A stretch of 10,892 nucleotides of DNA, taken from assembly GCA_946623365.1 (NCBI GenBank), contig CAMORE010000070.1, forward strand, positions 1-10,892, given 5' to 3'. The position numbers and the translations under genes are program-made. This DNA comes from an uncultured Acinetobacter sp. (GTDB taxonomy: Bacteria; Cyanobacteriota; Vampirovibrionia; Gastranaerophilales; Gastranaerophilaceae). Below the pieces are notes generated by a model that saw only the letters and a program-made list of their open reading frames with translations, did no database searches and had not been told where the DNA came from. Below are positions 1-6,919 of the stretch, piece after piece; within the stretch, counting starts at the first letter, position 1; each line of letters starts with the position of its first letter.

Positions 1-6
1 TTTTGC

Positions 7-55
7 TACTTTTTCTCCTCTCTTTACATCCGAAATAAAGAGAGGAGAAAAAGTA
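7..55. repeat. Perfect 20-bp-stem hairpin within the left repeat
   Basis: Arms 7-26 and 36-55 are exact reverse complements (tacttttt...cttta and its complement), with the 9-nt loop catccgaaa at 27-35. No T-tract follows the stem on either strand, so it is not a standard intrinsic terminator. The right repeat holds the same loop and arm (10857-10892) but the window cuts through its second arm. Confidence 0.9.
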
Positions 56-117
56 CATAAAGTATGCAACAAAATATGTTATTTGTTGCATTTATGTAAC
101 TAATTGTTTGACATGTG
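20..117 (+). repeat. Left copy of a ~98-bp inverted repeat flanking the window
   Basis: This stretch matches the reverse complement of 10794-10892 with 7 substitutions and one 1-nt indel, about 92% identity. The first 27 bases are identical. Similarity stops sharply after GTG at 115-117. The copy contains two internal palindromes, listed separately. No transposase lies beside it. It could be a terminal inverted repeat of a mobile cassette, or one of many dispersed palindromic repeats. The right copy is cut by the window end, so the full length of the repeat is unknown and positions 1-19 may belong to it too. Confidence 0.9.
64..91. repeat. Second hairpin of the left repeat (ATGCAACAAA / TTTGTTGCAT)
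   Basis: Perfect 10-bp arms at 64-73 and 82-91 enclose an 8-nt loop. CATAA at 56-60 and TTATG at 92-96 can extend the stem beyond a 3-nt bulge. The counterpart in the right repeat has 12-bp arms and a 5-nt loop, so the sequence differences there keep or lengthen the stem. Confidence 0.85.
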
Positions 118-308
118 CTCAAATAACAAAATATTGAGACTGACGGCAAAGCGTTGTTTTGTGAAGAGTAGTATTTCAAAAAATACGACCGTTTGATCAA
201 TTAGATTTATAATTGTAAAGAAATGTTACAAATAATTCAATCTGTGAAATTCGATATTTTTTAAATACTTTATATATATGTAAGATTTAAAAAAGATGGT
301 GAAATAAA
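118..308 (+). promoter_or_regulatory. Non-coding leader region of the coiled-coil gene, promoter candidates
   Basis: I see no gene here. A consensus -10 TATAAT lies at 208-213 but without a good -35 box 17 nt upstream. A TATATA at 273-278 is a second -10 candidate. TTGACA at 108-113 is a consensus -35 at the inner edge of the inverted repeat, but only a weak AT-rich -10 follows. GTATTT/AAATAC (171-176 and 181-186) can form a small hairpin. The Shine-Dalgarno for the gene is GGTGA at 298-302, 6 nt before the ATG. The true start site is not determined. Confidence 0.35.
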
Positions 309-740
309 ATGGCAGTTGCAAATTTACACGAAACATTATTAACATACACTCTCAGAAAGAATCAAATTGCTGTAGAGATTTCTAATTTGCAAAGTCAGAA
401 GTCATTAGCAGTATACAAACAAGGTGATGCTCGTGCAATAAAGGCTCAAGATGAAGAAGAAGTAAGAAGATACTTCAGATCATTATATGATGAGAATGAA
501 GAATATAACGGAAAATACAAAGATTATACTCAAATTCCTGATTTTGAAGCAGAAATGGATAAAATAGCAGCAAAATATAATGATGAATTAGAAGAGTTAA
601 CAGCTTGGGAAACAGCTTTAGACTCACAAATTACAACAAACAGTGCAGAACTTGAAGAAATTAATGCATATATGGAATCAATGAAGTCAATGTTATCAAG
701 TAATATTCAAGAAGACTTCAATTACGGATTGAACAGTTAA
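309..740 (+). CDS. Small coiled-coil protein of unknown function
   Basis: A 143-residue, highly charged, mostly helical protein with no cysteine, signal peptide or membrane segment, so it is probably cytoplasmic unless a dedicated route exports it. Residues 5-35 look like a first helix. Residues 45-70 form an acidic/Arg-rich helix, and 78-130 a long Glu-rich heptad-like helix (DKIAAKYNDELEELTAW, then AELEEINAYMESMKSML). The tail is NIQEDFNYGLNS. The ATG follows GGTGA with 6-nt spacing. It is its own transcription unit, closed by a terminator at 774-803, so it is not part of the pilin operon. The style resembles small multi-copy coiled-coil proteins that I associate with Gastranaerophilales, but I cannot verify that. 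No enzymatic motif is visible. A structural, scaffolding or chaperone-like role is possible and unproven. Confidence 0.85.
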   Translation: MAVANLHETLLTYTLRKNQIAVEISNLQSQKSLAVYKQGDARAIKAQDEEEVRRYFRSLYDENEEYNGKYKDYTQIPDFEAEMDKIAAKYNDELEELTAWETALDSQITTNSAELEEINAYMESMKSMLSSNIQEDFNYGLNS

Positions 741-773
741 TAAAAAATAAAATATAAGAGAAAGAAAGATTAA

Positions 774-803
774 AAAAACGGATGTCATATGTCATCCGTT
801 TTT
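774..803 (+). terminator. Rho-independent terminator after the coiled-coil gene
   Basis: The 11-bp perfect stem AAAAACGGATG / CATCCGTTTTT (774-784 and 793-803) has an 8-nt loop, and the right arm ends in a T-run. With A and T tracts on both sides it can work on either strand. It lies 33 nt after the stop codon and separates this gene from the pilin operon. Confidence 0.88.
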
Positions 804-845
804 CAAATATAAGTTTAATATAGTAAAATAGTACAATTTATGGGG

Positions 846-874
846 TTCACATGATATAGAACATATGATATAAT
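846..874 (+). promoter_or_regulatory. Strong sigma-70 promoter for the pilin operon
   Basis: The -35 TTCACA (846-851, 5 of 6 consensus) and -10 TATAAT (869-874, perfect) are separated by 17 nt. TGA directly before the -10 gives an extended -10 element. The predicted start is near 881, leaving a leader of about 93 nt before the ATG at 974. The leader contains a 15-nt AT palindrome at 901-915 that could be an operator. Confidence 0.65.
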
Positions 875-915
875 ATAATAAGAATGAGTATATGTTGAGT
901 ATATAAATTTTATAT

Positions 916-943
916 TTGCAGACTTGTTTAAAAAGTTTATAAT
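916..943 (+). promoter_or_regulatory. Second promoter candidate close to the pilin operon
   Basis: TTGCAG (916-921) and a perfect TATAAT (938-943) have 16-nt spacing. The predicted start near 950 gives a leader of about 24 nt. The -35 box matches in only 3 of 6 positions, so this is weaker than the upstream promoter. The Shine-Dalgarno before 974 is also poor (GAATGAGAA). Confidence 0.4.
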
Positions 944-973
944 ACGAAAATAAAAGAATGAGAATACTATAGT

Positions 974-3082
974 ATGAAGAAAAAGTTAAAAAATATGCGT
1001 TTTGGTTTCACGATAGCGGAATTGCTGATAACGATGTTTATTGCGATGATTGTGGCTGCAGCGATGGTTCCTCTTGTTGGTCCGAAAAAGATTAAATTTC
1101 CGGAGTTCAATAAGGTTCATGGTATATATGAATGCTATTGGGACGGTGAAACCTTAAGAGCATATTATGCTGATTCAGAACATGTAAACGGTGATTCCTC
1201 AAAAGAGGAAGTTGTAGGAGAATATTGTAAATTTACACCACCGGATGGTGCTGATCATTTTGAAATATATGCAATAACAAGCGGTACTGATGGGTATTTA
1301 GGAAATCCGGAAGACGATATCTCTGCATCGGTTGGACCTTCCAATACTCCAATAAATGAAGGTAAACTGTCACTTACTAATTTTGGTCCTCTTGATAGCA
1401 TTAGCTCTGATTTGGCAAAGATTACTTCAACTGTTACCGATGACTTGTATAAAATACCTGATCCTAAAAATGAAGGAAAATTTCTGCCGCTTAAAAATGT
1501 TGTTGCAGGTATTTTTAATGACAGATGGGAGATTGGTGATAATTCAGGAACGTACACTCCTTCAGAGAGACCGTATGCTGTTATAACTGATTTTCATTCC
1601 GCAGTGGCTCCCGGAGGCGGAGGTTTTGCAAAATCTTTTTCTGTAGAAAAAACAAAAAAGAATAACACTGATGAATATTGTATTCCTGATACAAGTAAAT
1701 TCTATGGTCCTGCCCCCAGTGCAGAATCAAGTAATTATACAACAGGTGGTAAATTTGATATTGATAAGTATAAGAAATATTTACACGAAAACGGCTATTG
1801 CTACGGATATGTTCATCATCCGGGTACTGACAGCGTCCCCGGATTCAGATTAAGGGAAGGATATAAAATTCTTTTTCCGATAACCGGTTATAGTGGAGAA
1901 TTATCAGCTGATACTCAGATGACAGGATCTACTACGACATCAACATTTCCTGCTATAGCATTTTCTTTTGCTGACAAAAACGGAAATATATCAGATATAT
2001 TTAAAGTTCAATATTTCGCACAAGCTGAACCAGCCGGTGGATACGGTGATGCGTTATTTAACGGAAATGCCGGTAATTATAACTTTGAGAATATAGGTAG
2101 GTCTGGCAAGACAAGAAAAGTAAGGCTACTCGGTAATTCCTCCACTCTGTGTTCTAAATGTAAGATTATGTATATGGATAACAATGGTAATATTGATAAG
2201 CTAAAAGAGCAAGATTTTGGTGATCCAGCTGTCACATTTACAGAGAAACCTTATGCTCCGTTTGAATTCTATACAAATGAAGGCACTAAAAAAGGTCAAG
2301 AGATTAATGACGGAAAAATATGTTATGAAAAAGACGGTTTATGCGTAGATGATAAAGAAAGCACTCGTATTTATGCAGGTGCAAAGTTTATGGATGATGG
2401 TGCTTTCACCTGGGCACAGAATGGCTTGGACGCAAATATAAGATACGTGAATGCAGGTAAACCGGGAAATATTGAGGTGTTCAGGACAAACAGTCTGGAT
2501 GGAGCTCCTTTATACTTGTTCCCTGATAAAAATAACACCTCATCAACCGTTGTCTCAAAGTCAAGTGACATATCAGATTTAAAAAGCTATATTGTTTCAG
2601 CACAGGTAATTGATGCTACAAATACAGGCGGTCAAAATGTTACAAATGCGCCTGCATATATATTGCATGACAATATGTTACCGTATCCGGAAAAGTCTAT
2701 TATAAATGCAACTGTTCCTGATAACAGCAGATTTTCATACTTAGAAGCAATAAAGGCAACTCGTTTCAGAGAAAATGCTATACGTGCATTATGCGGCGAT
2801 GAAAAAAACAGATGTCCGGGGTATGGTGGAGCCGGTGCGTACCCGCTAATAAGTCATTTTAGTACTCATTTTAATGTAGTAGTTACAAACCAACAAGAGG
2901 GTTTTAAAAATAAAACATATGAAAAAGATATCGATGTTGAATATAATCTCAGGAAAGATGGTGAGCCGCAAAAACTGAAATGTGCAAATAAAAACATTGA
3001 CTCAATAACTATTGGAGAAAATGATGTATGCAGAGGTTCAGAACATTTCAGAGGAAGAGGAGCTGTAATAATATTATGGTAA
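974..3082 (+). CDS. Large type IV pilin-like surface protein (type A, 702 aa)
   Basis: The basic leader MKKKLKNMRF ends in G11|F12, the prepilin peptidase site, and E16 is the conserved Glu+5. A hydrophobic helix spans about 12-35. After it comes H49-G-I-Y-E-C54, then C85-K-F-T-P-P, a signature shared with the next two genes. The remaining ~600 residues are predicted extracellular, far longer than a usual pilin of 130-250. They include a Gly-rich patch APGGGGFAKSFSVEK (212-226), NGYCYGY (273-279) and the terminus GRGAVIILW. Twelve cysteines fall mostly into close pairs (393/396, 450/457, 607/614, 670/686), suggesting disulfides. The start is chosen because the ATG at 957 runs into a stop after four codons. 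It is first in the operon. It is likely a minor or tip pilin with a binding domain. The ligand is unknown and the binding role is inference. Confidence 0.88.
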   Translation: MKKKLKNMRFGFTIAELLITMFIAMIVAAAMVPLVGPKKIKFPEFNKVHGIYECYWDGETLRAYYADSEHVNGDSSKEEVVGEYCKFTPPDGADHFEIYAITSGTDGYLGNPEDDISASVGPSNTPINEGKLSLTNFGPLDSISSDLAKITSTVTDDLYKIPDPKNEGKFLPLKNVVAGIFNDRWEIGDNSGTYTPSERPYAVITDFHSAVAPGGGGFAKSFSVEKTKKNNTDEYCIPDTSKFYGPAPSAESSNYTTGGKFDIDKYKKYLHENGYCYGYVHHPGTDSVPGFRLREGYKILFPITGYSGELSADTQMTGSTTTSTFPAIAFSFADKNGNISDIFKVQYFAQAEPAGGYGDALFNGNAGNYNFENIGRSGKTRKVRLLGNSSTLCSKCKIMYMDNNGNIDKLKEQDFGDPAVTFTEKPYAPFEFYTNEGTKKGQEINDGKICYEKDGLCVDDKESTRIYAGAKFMDDGAFTWAQNGLDANIRYVNAGKPGNIEVFRTNSLDGAPLYLFPDKNNTSSTVVSKSSDISDLKSYIVSAQVIDATNTGGQNVTNAPAYILHDNMLPYPEKSIINATVPDNSRFSYLEAIKATRFRENAIRALCGDEKNRCPGYGGAGAYPLISHFSTHFNVVVTNQQEGFKNKTYEKDIDVEYNLRKDGEPQKLKCANKNIDSITIGENDVCRGSEHFRGRGAVIILW

Positions 3083-3612
3083 ATACTAATAAAAAGTCAG
3101 GATTTTCTATTGCAGAAGCATTGATAGCAATGCTTATTCTTTCAACGTTTTTTGTTGTTACCTCTAAAGCGGTCAACATAAAACCTAAACAAGAAGTATC
3201 TGAAAATCCTCATGGTTTTTATGAATGTTATATAAATCCCGCAGATACTACTATAAAGGATCAATTTGTTCTAAATGACGGGGTTATTGCTTTACCAGAT
3301 AAAAAAGGTAATGATTGCAGATTTATTCCGCCAAAGAGTGTTCCGCATGTGATAATTTATAATATAACAAACAGAAAATATTACAATTCAATACAGCCTC
3401 AATTTACAAATGAAATCATATTAAACGGACAAGATGAGCTCGATAATTTTTATCAATATTTTGAAGAGCCAAGCAGCGGAAATACAAATCTTGTCGAGTT
3501 AGAAAATTTCTTATATCAGAATTATCCGAAATCTAAGATATATGAAATCTTGCATAATCAAGCAGGCGGTGCTAATAGTTATCAAGGCTCTGCCGTATTT
3601 TTCGGATGGTAG
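3076..3612 (+). CDS. Short type A pilin-like protein (178 aa)
   Basis: I start the gene at the ATG at 3076 rather than 3028. The later start gives a normal basic leader, MVNTNKKS then G9|F10, with Glu+5 at E14, whereas the longer form adds an unlikely 16 residues read from inside the preceding gene. The start overlaps the previous stop as ATGGTAA. A purine-rich GAGGAG (3057-3062) lies 13 nt upstream. The hydrophobic helix is about 10-30. H46-G-F-Y-E-C51 and C81-R-F-I-P-P match the flanking large pilins, and the end GGANSYQGSAVFFGW matches their C-termini. It therefore looks like the same fold with the large middle removed: stalk, one probable disulfide (C51-C81) and the last strand. It may be a structural partner of the two large proteins. 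Function unproven. Confidence 0.87.
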   Translation: MVNTNKKSGFSIAEALIAMLILSTFFVVTSKAVNIKPKQEVSENPHGFYECYINPADTTIKDQFVLNDGVIALPDKKGNDCRFIPPKSVPHVIIYNITNRKYYNSIQPQFTNEIILNGQDELDNFYQYFEEPSSGNTNLVELENFLYQNYPKSKIYEILHNQAGGANSYQGSAVFFGW

Positions 3613-3623
3613 TTAATACAAAC

Positions 3624-3629
3624 AGGAGA
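3624..3629 (+). promoter_or_regulatory. Shine-Dalgarno AGGAGA for the 815-aa pilin
   Basis: AGGAGA ends 4 nt before the ATG at 3634. It is the clearest canonical ribosome site of the type A genes and fixes this start. Confidence 0.75.
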
Positions 3630-3633
3630 ACAT

Positions 3634-6081
3634 ATGTTTAAAAATAAAAAACAAGGATTTTCTTTAATAGAGGTAATGATACTTTTTACTTTGCTTGCTG
3701 TTATATTAGCGGCATCAATGCCTATCTTGACGAAAAAAAGTAATCCTATCCCTAAAAATATTTCCCATGGTGTATATAGGTGTATTGCTACTCCAAATGA
3801 CGGCGTTGTTGAAGAGCTTTATAATGCTAACAGATTGATTGTAAAAAATAAAAATTTAACAAAATGTACCTTTAATGTGCCGACTGCATCTGTATACAAG
3901 GTTGAAATGTATGGTGCCGGTGCCGGCGGAACCATGTATGCTGAAATGGAACCGGTACTATCTTCTGATAATGGCGTAAGAGAGTTTACATTATCTGATG
4001 CAGCTAGTTATGCCGCTAATCCGGCAGCACATCCTATTAATCCGAATAAAAGCGGTTATAAACTAACAGATGAAGATATAAAAACGGTTTTTAGCGGAAA
4101 ATCTGTAAAAAAGTCGGAATATTCAGCAAAAGCAGGTGACGGTGGAGATGCAAAAATATCATACTATAGCCCTGCAGATGCTGTTTGCAGGTATAAGCCT
4201 GACACATCAATATATAATCTGCAAGAGTTGAAGGATTTTATGAATAAGGTTCCAACTATGGCTTTGCCCACAGTATATTATACTGAAAGCAATTTAATGA
4301 CGCCATTATCGCCGGATTCATATAAGAAGATTACTAATTATCAATTTCAATTAGATTCTTTATGTAAGATTGCTGAAAAATATCAGAGAACTGAAGTAAT
4401 CAATCCTCCTAATCTGCATAATACTGAAGACGAGAATACCTGTATAGATAATAGCAATAAGGAAAATTGTTTTACGTATAAAAATAGTCTATCTCTCAGT
4501 TCACGCGGAGGAAAAGGCGGTTTAGGAAGCTTTTTGACAGTATCTTATAAGTTACCGAATCCTAATGTTGTATCACGTTATCATATAACAGATTATACAA
4601 CATTAATTGGTAAGATATATAGCAATTATAAAGAAAACGGTTATTCCTACGGATTTGGTATAGGTTCTTGTAATGGAAACGGTGTATGCAATTCTAATCG
4701 TCCGAAAAGTGCTAAAAAAGGTAATTCTCAAAACGAAAATGGAATGGATGCAGACGGTACAAAATATATAGATTTTACTGTCGGTAAAATAGCTAAAGTA
4801 ACAGCTGATGAAAAAAATTTTAAGATTATACAAGCGGATAATGGCGATAGTGTCGATAGACGTTTAGCTTGGTCTGTTCCCACCCATTTCTATGGTACTA
4901 AGGATCAGTATAAAACGACAATAACCGAACCTGCAACCGGCGGTAAAGGCGGATATATTATAGTAGAAAAAGCAAAAAATTGGGAGGAAAATTTTAATCC
5001 AACTGGTCTTGTATTCTTGGGAGATGATAATTCGTGGAAGATAAATAATAAAAATAGTAATGGTGATGATATTACCGGAGAAGATGGTAAAGACGAAATT
5101 TTTGATTCCCTTCCTAACAATGCTTCAATAAATGGTGTTATACCATATGAAATAAAAAGTAATCGTACAATAGGTGAGTTCAGTGAACCAAAGTTAAAAA
5201 TACAATCAGAATTATTAGAAAAACATTATAGATTAGGCGGTCCGGGAACTTACGGTGAAAAAAGAACTTTTAAAGTATCCTCATTGGGTAAAACTTGCAC
5301 GATGTTTGTTCATCCGGGAGGAAAACCTTATAATTACGCAAGCGATTTATTGTCAGGTAAAAAAACTCATGATGACATTCTTAAAGATTTAAATGATATA
5401 GAAACCAATCTTAGTACAACTATGACATGTAAAGACGGAGATGAGGTGGTTTTTCGCGATTCAGCACTTGGCGGCAAGTATGATTTAAAATTATACGGAA
5501 ATGAAATTGTTAATGGTAAAGAATACGTAAAACCATTTATTTGGAATAGTTCAATAGAAGATAATTATGAGCATATAGTCTCAAGTTCTGCCAATGAAAA
5601 AGATAGCGGAATATATATGCCGGATATTTCAAGATTTACACATAAGTATAAAGCATTTTTCTCAAAACTTTTTGTAAAAGATATTCCAAGCCTTGATTTA
5701 ACTTATAATGTCAGCATTGGAGGAAAAGGAACTGTTTTAATAGATAAATGTACCGGTCCTAAAGGTAAAGTAAAAATAGATTTATATGAACAAAGTTGGA
5801 TACAGAGTGTCACTACGGATAAACAAAGAAGTGATTACGGTATAGTGAAGAATGCTGAGTCATATAATGATAAAAGAATACTGGAAGATATAATCGTTAA
5901 AAACGGAAAATATGATGATAGTCGCGGATGCTATAATACTAACTATGGTAATTATATCAAGTTATTAGAAGGGGTTACTAAGAAAAAAGAAAAACTATTG
6001 ATAACTGGAAAGGAAAATAAAGATAAATACCAAGTATCTGCAGGTCCAGGCGGCGGAGGTGCTGTTGTAATCACATGGTAA
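3634..6081 (+). CDS. Very large type IV pilin-like protein with glycine-rich domain (type A, 815 aa)
   Basis: The leader MFKNKKQ, G8|F9 cleavage site and Glu+5 at E13 mark a prepilin, with a hydrophobic helix at 9-32. H45-G-V-Y-R-C50 follows. C78-TFNVP then VYKVEMYGAGAGG (87-99) matches the usual opening of glycine-rich domains in phage tail adhesins (F-x-V-P...V-x-V-x-x-[WY]-GAGGGG), and AGPGGGGAVVITW (803-815) matches their usual end. Between them lie repeated Gly-rich strands: GDGGDAKISY (168-177), GGKGGLGSFLTVSY (292-305), GGKGGYIIVEK (437-447), GGPGTYGEKRTFKV (535-548), GGKYDLKLYG (613-622) and GGKGTVLIDK (697-706). It shares NGYSYGF (335-341) with the 702-aa protein. The reading of an adhesive pilus subunit is inference from architecture. 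The Gly-rich similarity is remembered, not searched. Confidence 0.88.
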   Translation: MFKNKKQGFSLIEVMILFTLLAVILAASMPILTKKSNPIPKNISHGVYRCIATPNDGVVEELYNANRLIVKNKNLTKCTFNVPTASVYKVEMYGAGAGGTMYAEMEPVLSSDNGVREFTLSDAASYAANPAAHPINPNKSGYKLTDEDIKTVFSGKSVKKSEYSAKAGDGGDAKISYYSPADAVCRYKPDTSIYNLQELKDFMNKVPTMALPTVYYTESNLMTPLSPDSYKKITNYQFQLDSLCKIAEKYQRTEVINPPNLHNTEDENTCIDNSNKENCFTYKNSLSLSSRGGKGGLGSFLTVSYKLPNPNVVSRYHITDYTTLIGKIYSNYKENGYSYGFGIGSCNGNGVCNSNRPKSAKKGNSQNENGMDADGTKYIDFTVGKIAKVTADEKNFKIIQADNGDSVDRRLAWSVPTHFYGTKDQYKTTITEPATGGKGGYIIVEKAKNWEENFNPTGLVFLGDDNSWKINNKNSNGDDITGEDGKDEIFDSLPNNASINGVIPYEIKSNRTIGEFSEPKLKIQSELLEKHYRLGGPGTYGEKRTFKVSSLGKTCTMFVHPGGKPYNYASDLLSGKKTHDDILKDLNDIETNLSTTMTCKDGDEVVFRDSALGGKYDLKLYGNEIVNGKEYVKPFIWNSSIEDNYEHIVSSSANEKDSGIYMPDISRFTHKYKAFFSKLFVKDIPSLDLTYNVSIGGKGTVLIDKCTGPKGKVKIDLYEQSWIQSVTTDKQRSDYGIVKNAESYNDKRILEDIIVKNGKYDDSRGCYNTNYGNYIKLLEGVTKKKEKLLITGKENKDKYQVSAGPGGGGAVVITW

Positions 6082-6167
6082 AAAATAACAAGCCGGATTC
6101 TTTGGCAAACAATGCCTCAGAAGGACAGGGCGTTATAATTAATTTAAATAACATTAAGAGGTATTAA
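6075..6167 (+). other. Possible 30-codon coupling ORF carrying a repeat
   Basis: The ATG at 6075 overlaps the stop of the 815-aa gene as ATGGTAA, and the frame runs 30 codons to a TAA at 6165-6167, two bases before the next ATG (6170). It begins MVKNNKPDSLANNASEGQ and contains the 41-nt palindromic repeat. There is no Shine-Dalgarno of its own. It could couple translation across the gap, but the second repeat copy has no start codon and carries amino-acid changes, so a real peptide is doubtful. Confidence 0.2.
6089..6129. repeat. 41-nt palindromic intergenic repeat, copy 1
   Basis: It matches 7691-7731 with 3 mismatches. The core folds as TTCT-tt-GGCA-aacaa-TGCC-tc-AGAA (6098-6122). On the other strand it resembles the dispersed TTCTGAG...AAGAATC type of intergenic repeat seen in several bacterial phyla (recalled, not searched). 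It lies between the type A and type B pilin genes. Confidence 0.85.
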
Positions 6168-6169
6168 AA

Positions 6170-6919
6170 ATGAATAAGCATAAAGGTATGACTCTGACTG
6201 AAGTCTTAATAGCACTCGGTGTAGTAGGAGTACTTGCGGCCATCTCAATCCCGCAAATAAACAAGGTTAAACCTAATCAGGAAATGATAAAATTTAAAAA
6301 AGTGTTCTCTATAACACAAAGGGTCGTTAGTGAGCTTGTACACGATGATGACTTGTATCCCGATATTAAAGGCGAACCGTACAATTCAGGTTTGTCGAAT
6401 ATTGATTTTGTAGCAGAAGTTCATGGGGTAAGATACAGTGGAGATGAAAAATTCTGCAAACTTTTTGCTTCCAGAATGCAAGTTGTCGGAAAAGTTGATT
6501 GCTCTCATACTAGTTATGAAAAAGAGGATGTTGATAATTATGGTGATAATTCCGACACTCAAGAAAACTACACGAAAGTAACATTTGATCCAAACTTTAC
6601 AACTGTAGATGGTATTCAATGGTGCTTACCAATCACTGATTTTTCAGCAGGCTCAGAAGACTCTGCTCAAGAAATAGCAATAGACGTGAATGGTAATTCA
6701 GGATATAATTGTTTTGCGTCCGATTATTCGTACAATTCCAGTGTCGATACCGAAACACAATATTGTAAAAATCCTGACAGGTTTATAATAAAGGTAAACC
6801 GCTCAGGTGATGTTTGGGTTGATGGTGATGTAGAGAAAAAATATCTTGAATCAAATAAAACTACCAAGTCTTATAAACAAATTTTAAAAGAAATCGAAGA
6901 GGGAAAAGGTGATGAATAA
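6170..6919 (+). CDS. Type IV pilin-like protein, type B, copy 1 (249 aa)
   Basis: The leader MNKHK, G6|M7 and Glu+5 at E11 mark a prepilin; Met instead of Phe as first mature residue is uncommon but tolerated. The hydrophobic helix is about 7-29. The type B signature follows: KPNQEM-KFKK (34-44), KFCKLFASRM (95-103) with C96 and C111, DGIQWCLP (147-154), AIDVNGNSGYNC (170-181) and NPDRFIIKVNRSGDVWVDG (201-219). The D-x-N-G-x-x-G-x-N loop could bind calcium, as C-terminal loops of major pseudopilins do (inference). Five cysteines are present; C152 is extra, as its paralogs have Gly there. AAGAGGT (6156-6162) is the ribosome site. The C-terminus overlaps the next gene by 8 nt. Probably a pilus or pseudopilus subunit. 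Confidence 0.9.
   Translation: MNKHKGMTLTEVLIALGVVGVLAAISIPQINKVKPNQEMIKFKKVFSITQRVVSELVHDDDLYPDIKGEPYNSGLSNIDFVAEVHGVRYSGDEKFCKLFASRMQVVGKVDCSHTSYEKEDVDNYGDNSDTQENYTKVTFDPNFTTVDGIQWCLPITDFSAGSEDSAQEIAIDVNGNSGYNCFASDYSYNSSVDTETQYCKNPDRFIIKVNRSGDVWVDGDVEKKYLESNKTTKSYKQILKEIEEGKGDE

Noticed and set aside
7..55. The 20-bp stem as an intrinsic terminator
   Set aside because: No T-run follows the stem on either strand; the T and A tracts are inside the arms. A terminator role is not excluded but not supported.
56..96. The GTTGCAT / ATGCAAC hairpin as an integron attC site
   Set aside because: attC cores need RYYYAAC and GTTRRRY; ATGCAAC and GTTGCAT break both patterns, and there is no integrase or cassette array.
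140..200. A riboswitch (c-di-GMP type) suggested by GCAAAGC-like bases upstream of the first gene
   Set aside because: Only a short fragment resembles the motif; the paired stems and second conserved half are missing.
1356..1853. Extra + strand frames at 1356-1586 and 1671-1853
   Set aside because: Both are inside the 702-aa pilin in another frame, with no ribosome site and no family features.
3028..3075. N-terminal extension of the 178-aa pilin from the ATG at 3028
   Set aside because: The 16 extra residues come from DNA coding the end of the previous gene in another frame, and would put an odd leader before the prepilin motif; ATG 3076 gives a standard leader.
4603..5120. Minus-strand open frames (here and elsewhere, e.g. 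1255-1557, 2371-2571, 6386-6619, 7976-8263, 9618-9821)
   Set aside because: They lie opposite strong + strand genes, have no ribosome sites or recognisable domains, and read as low-complexity mirror translations.
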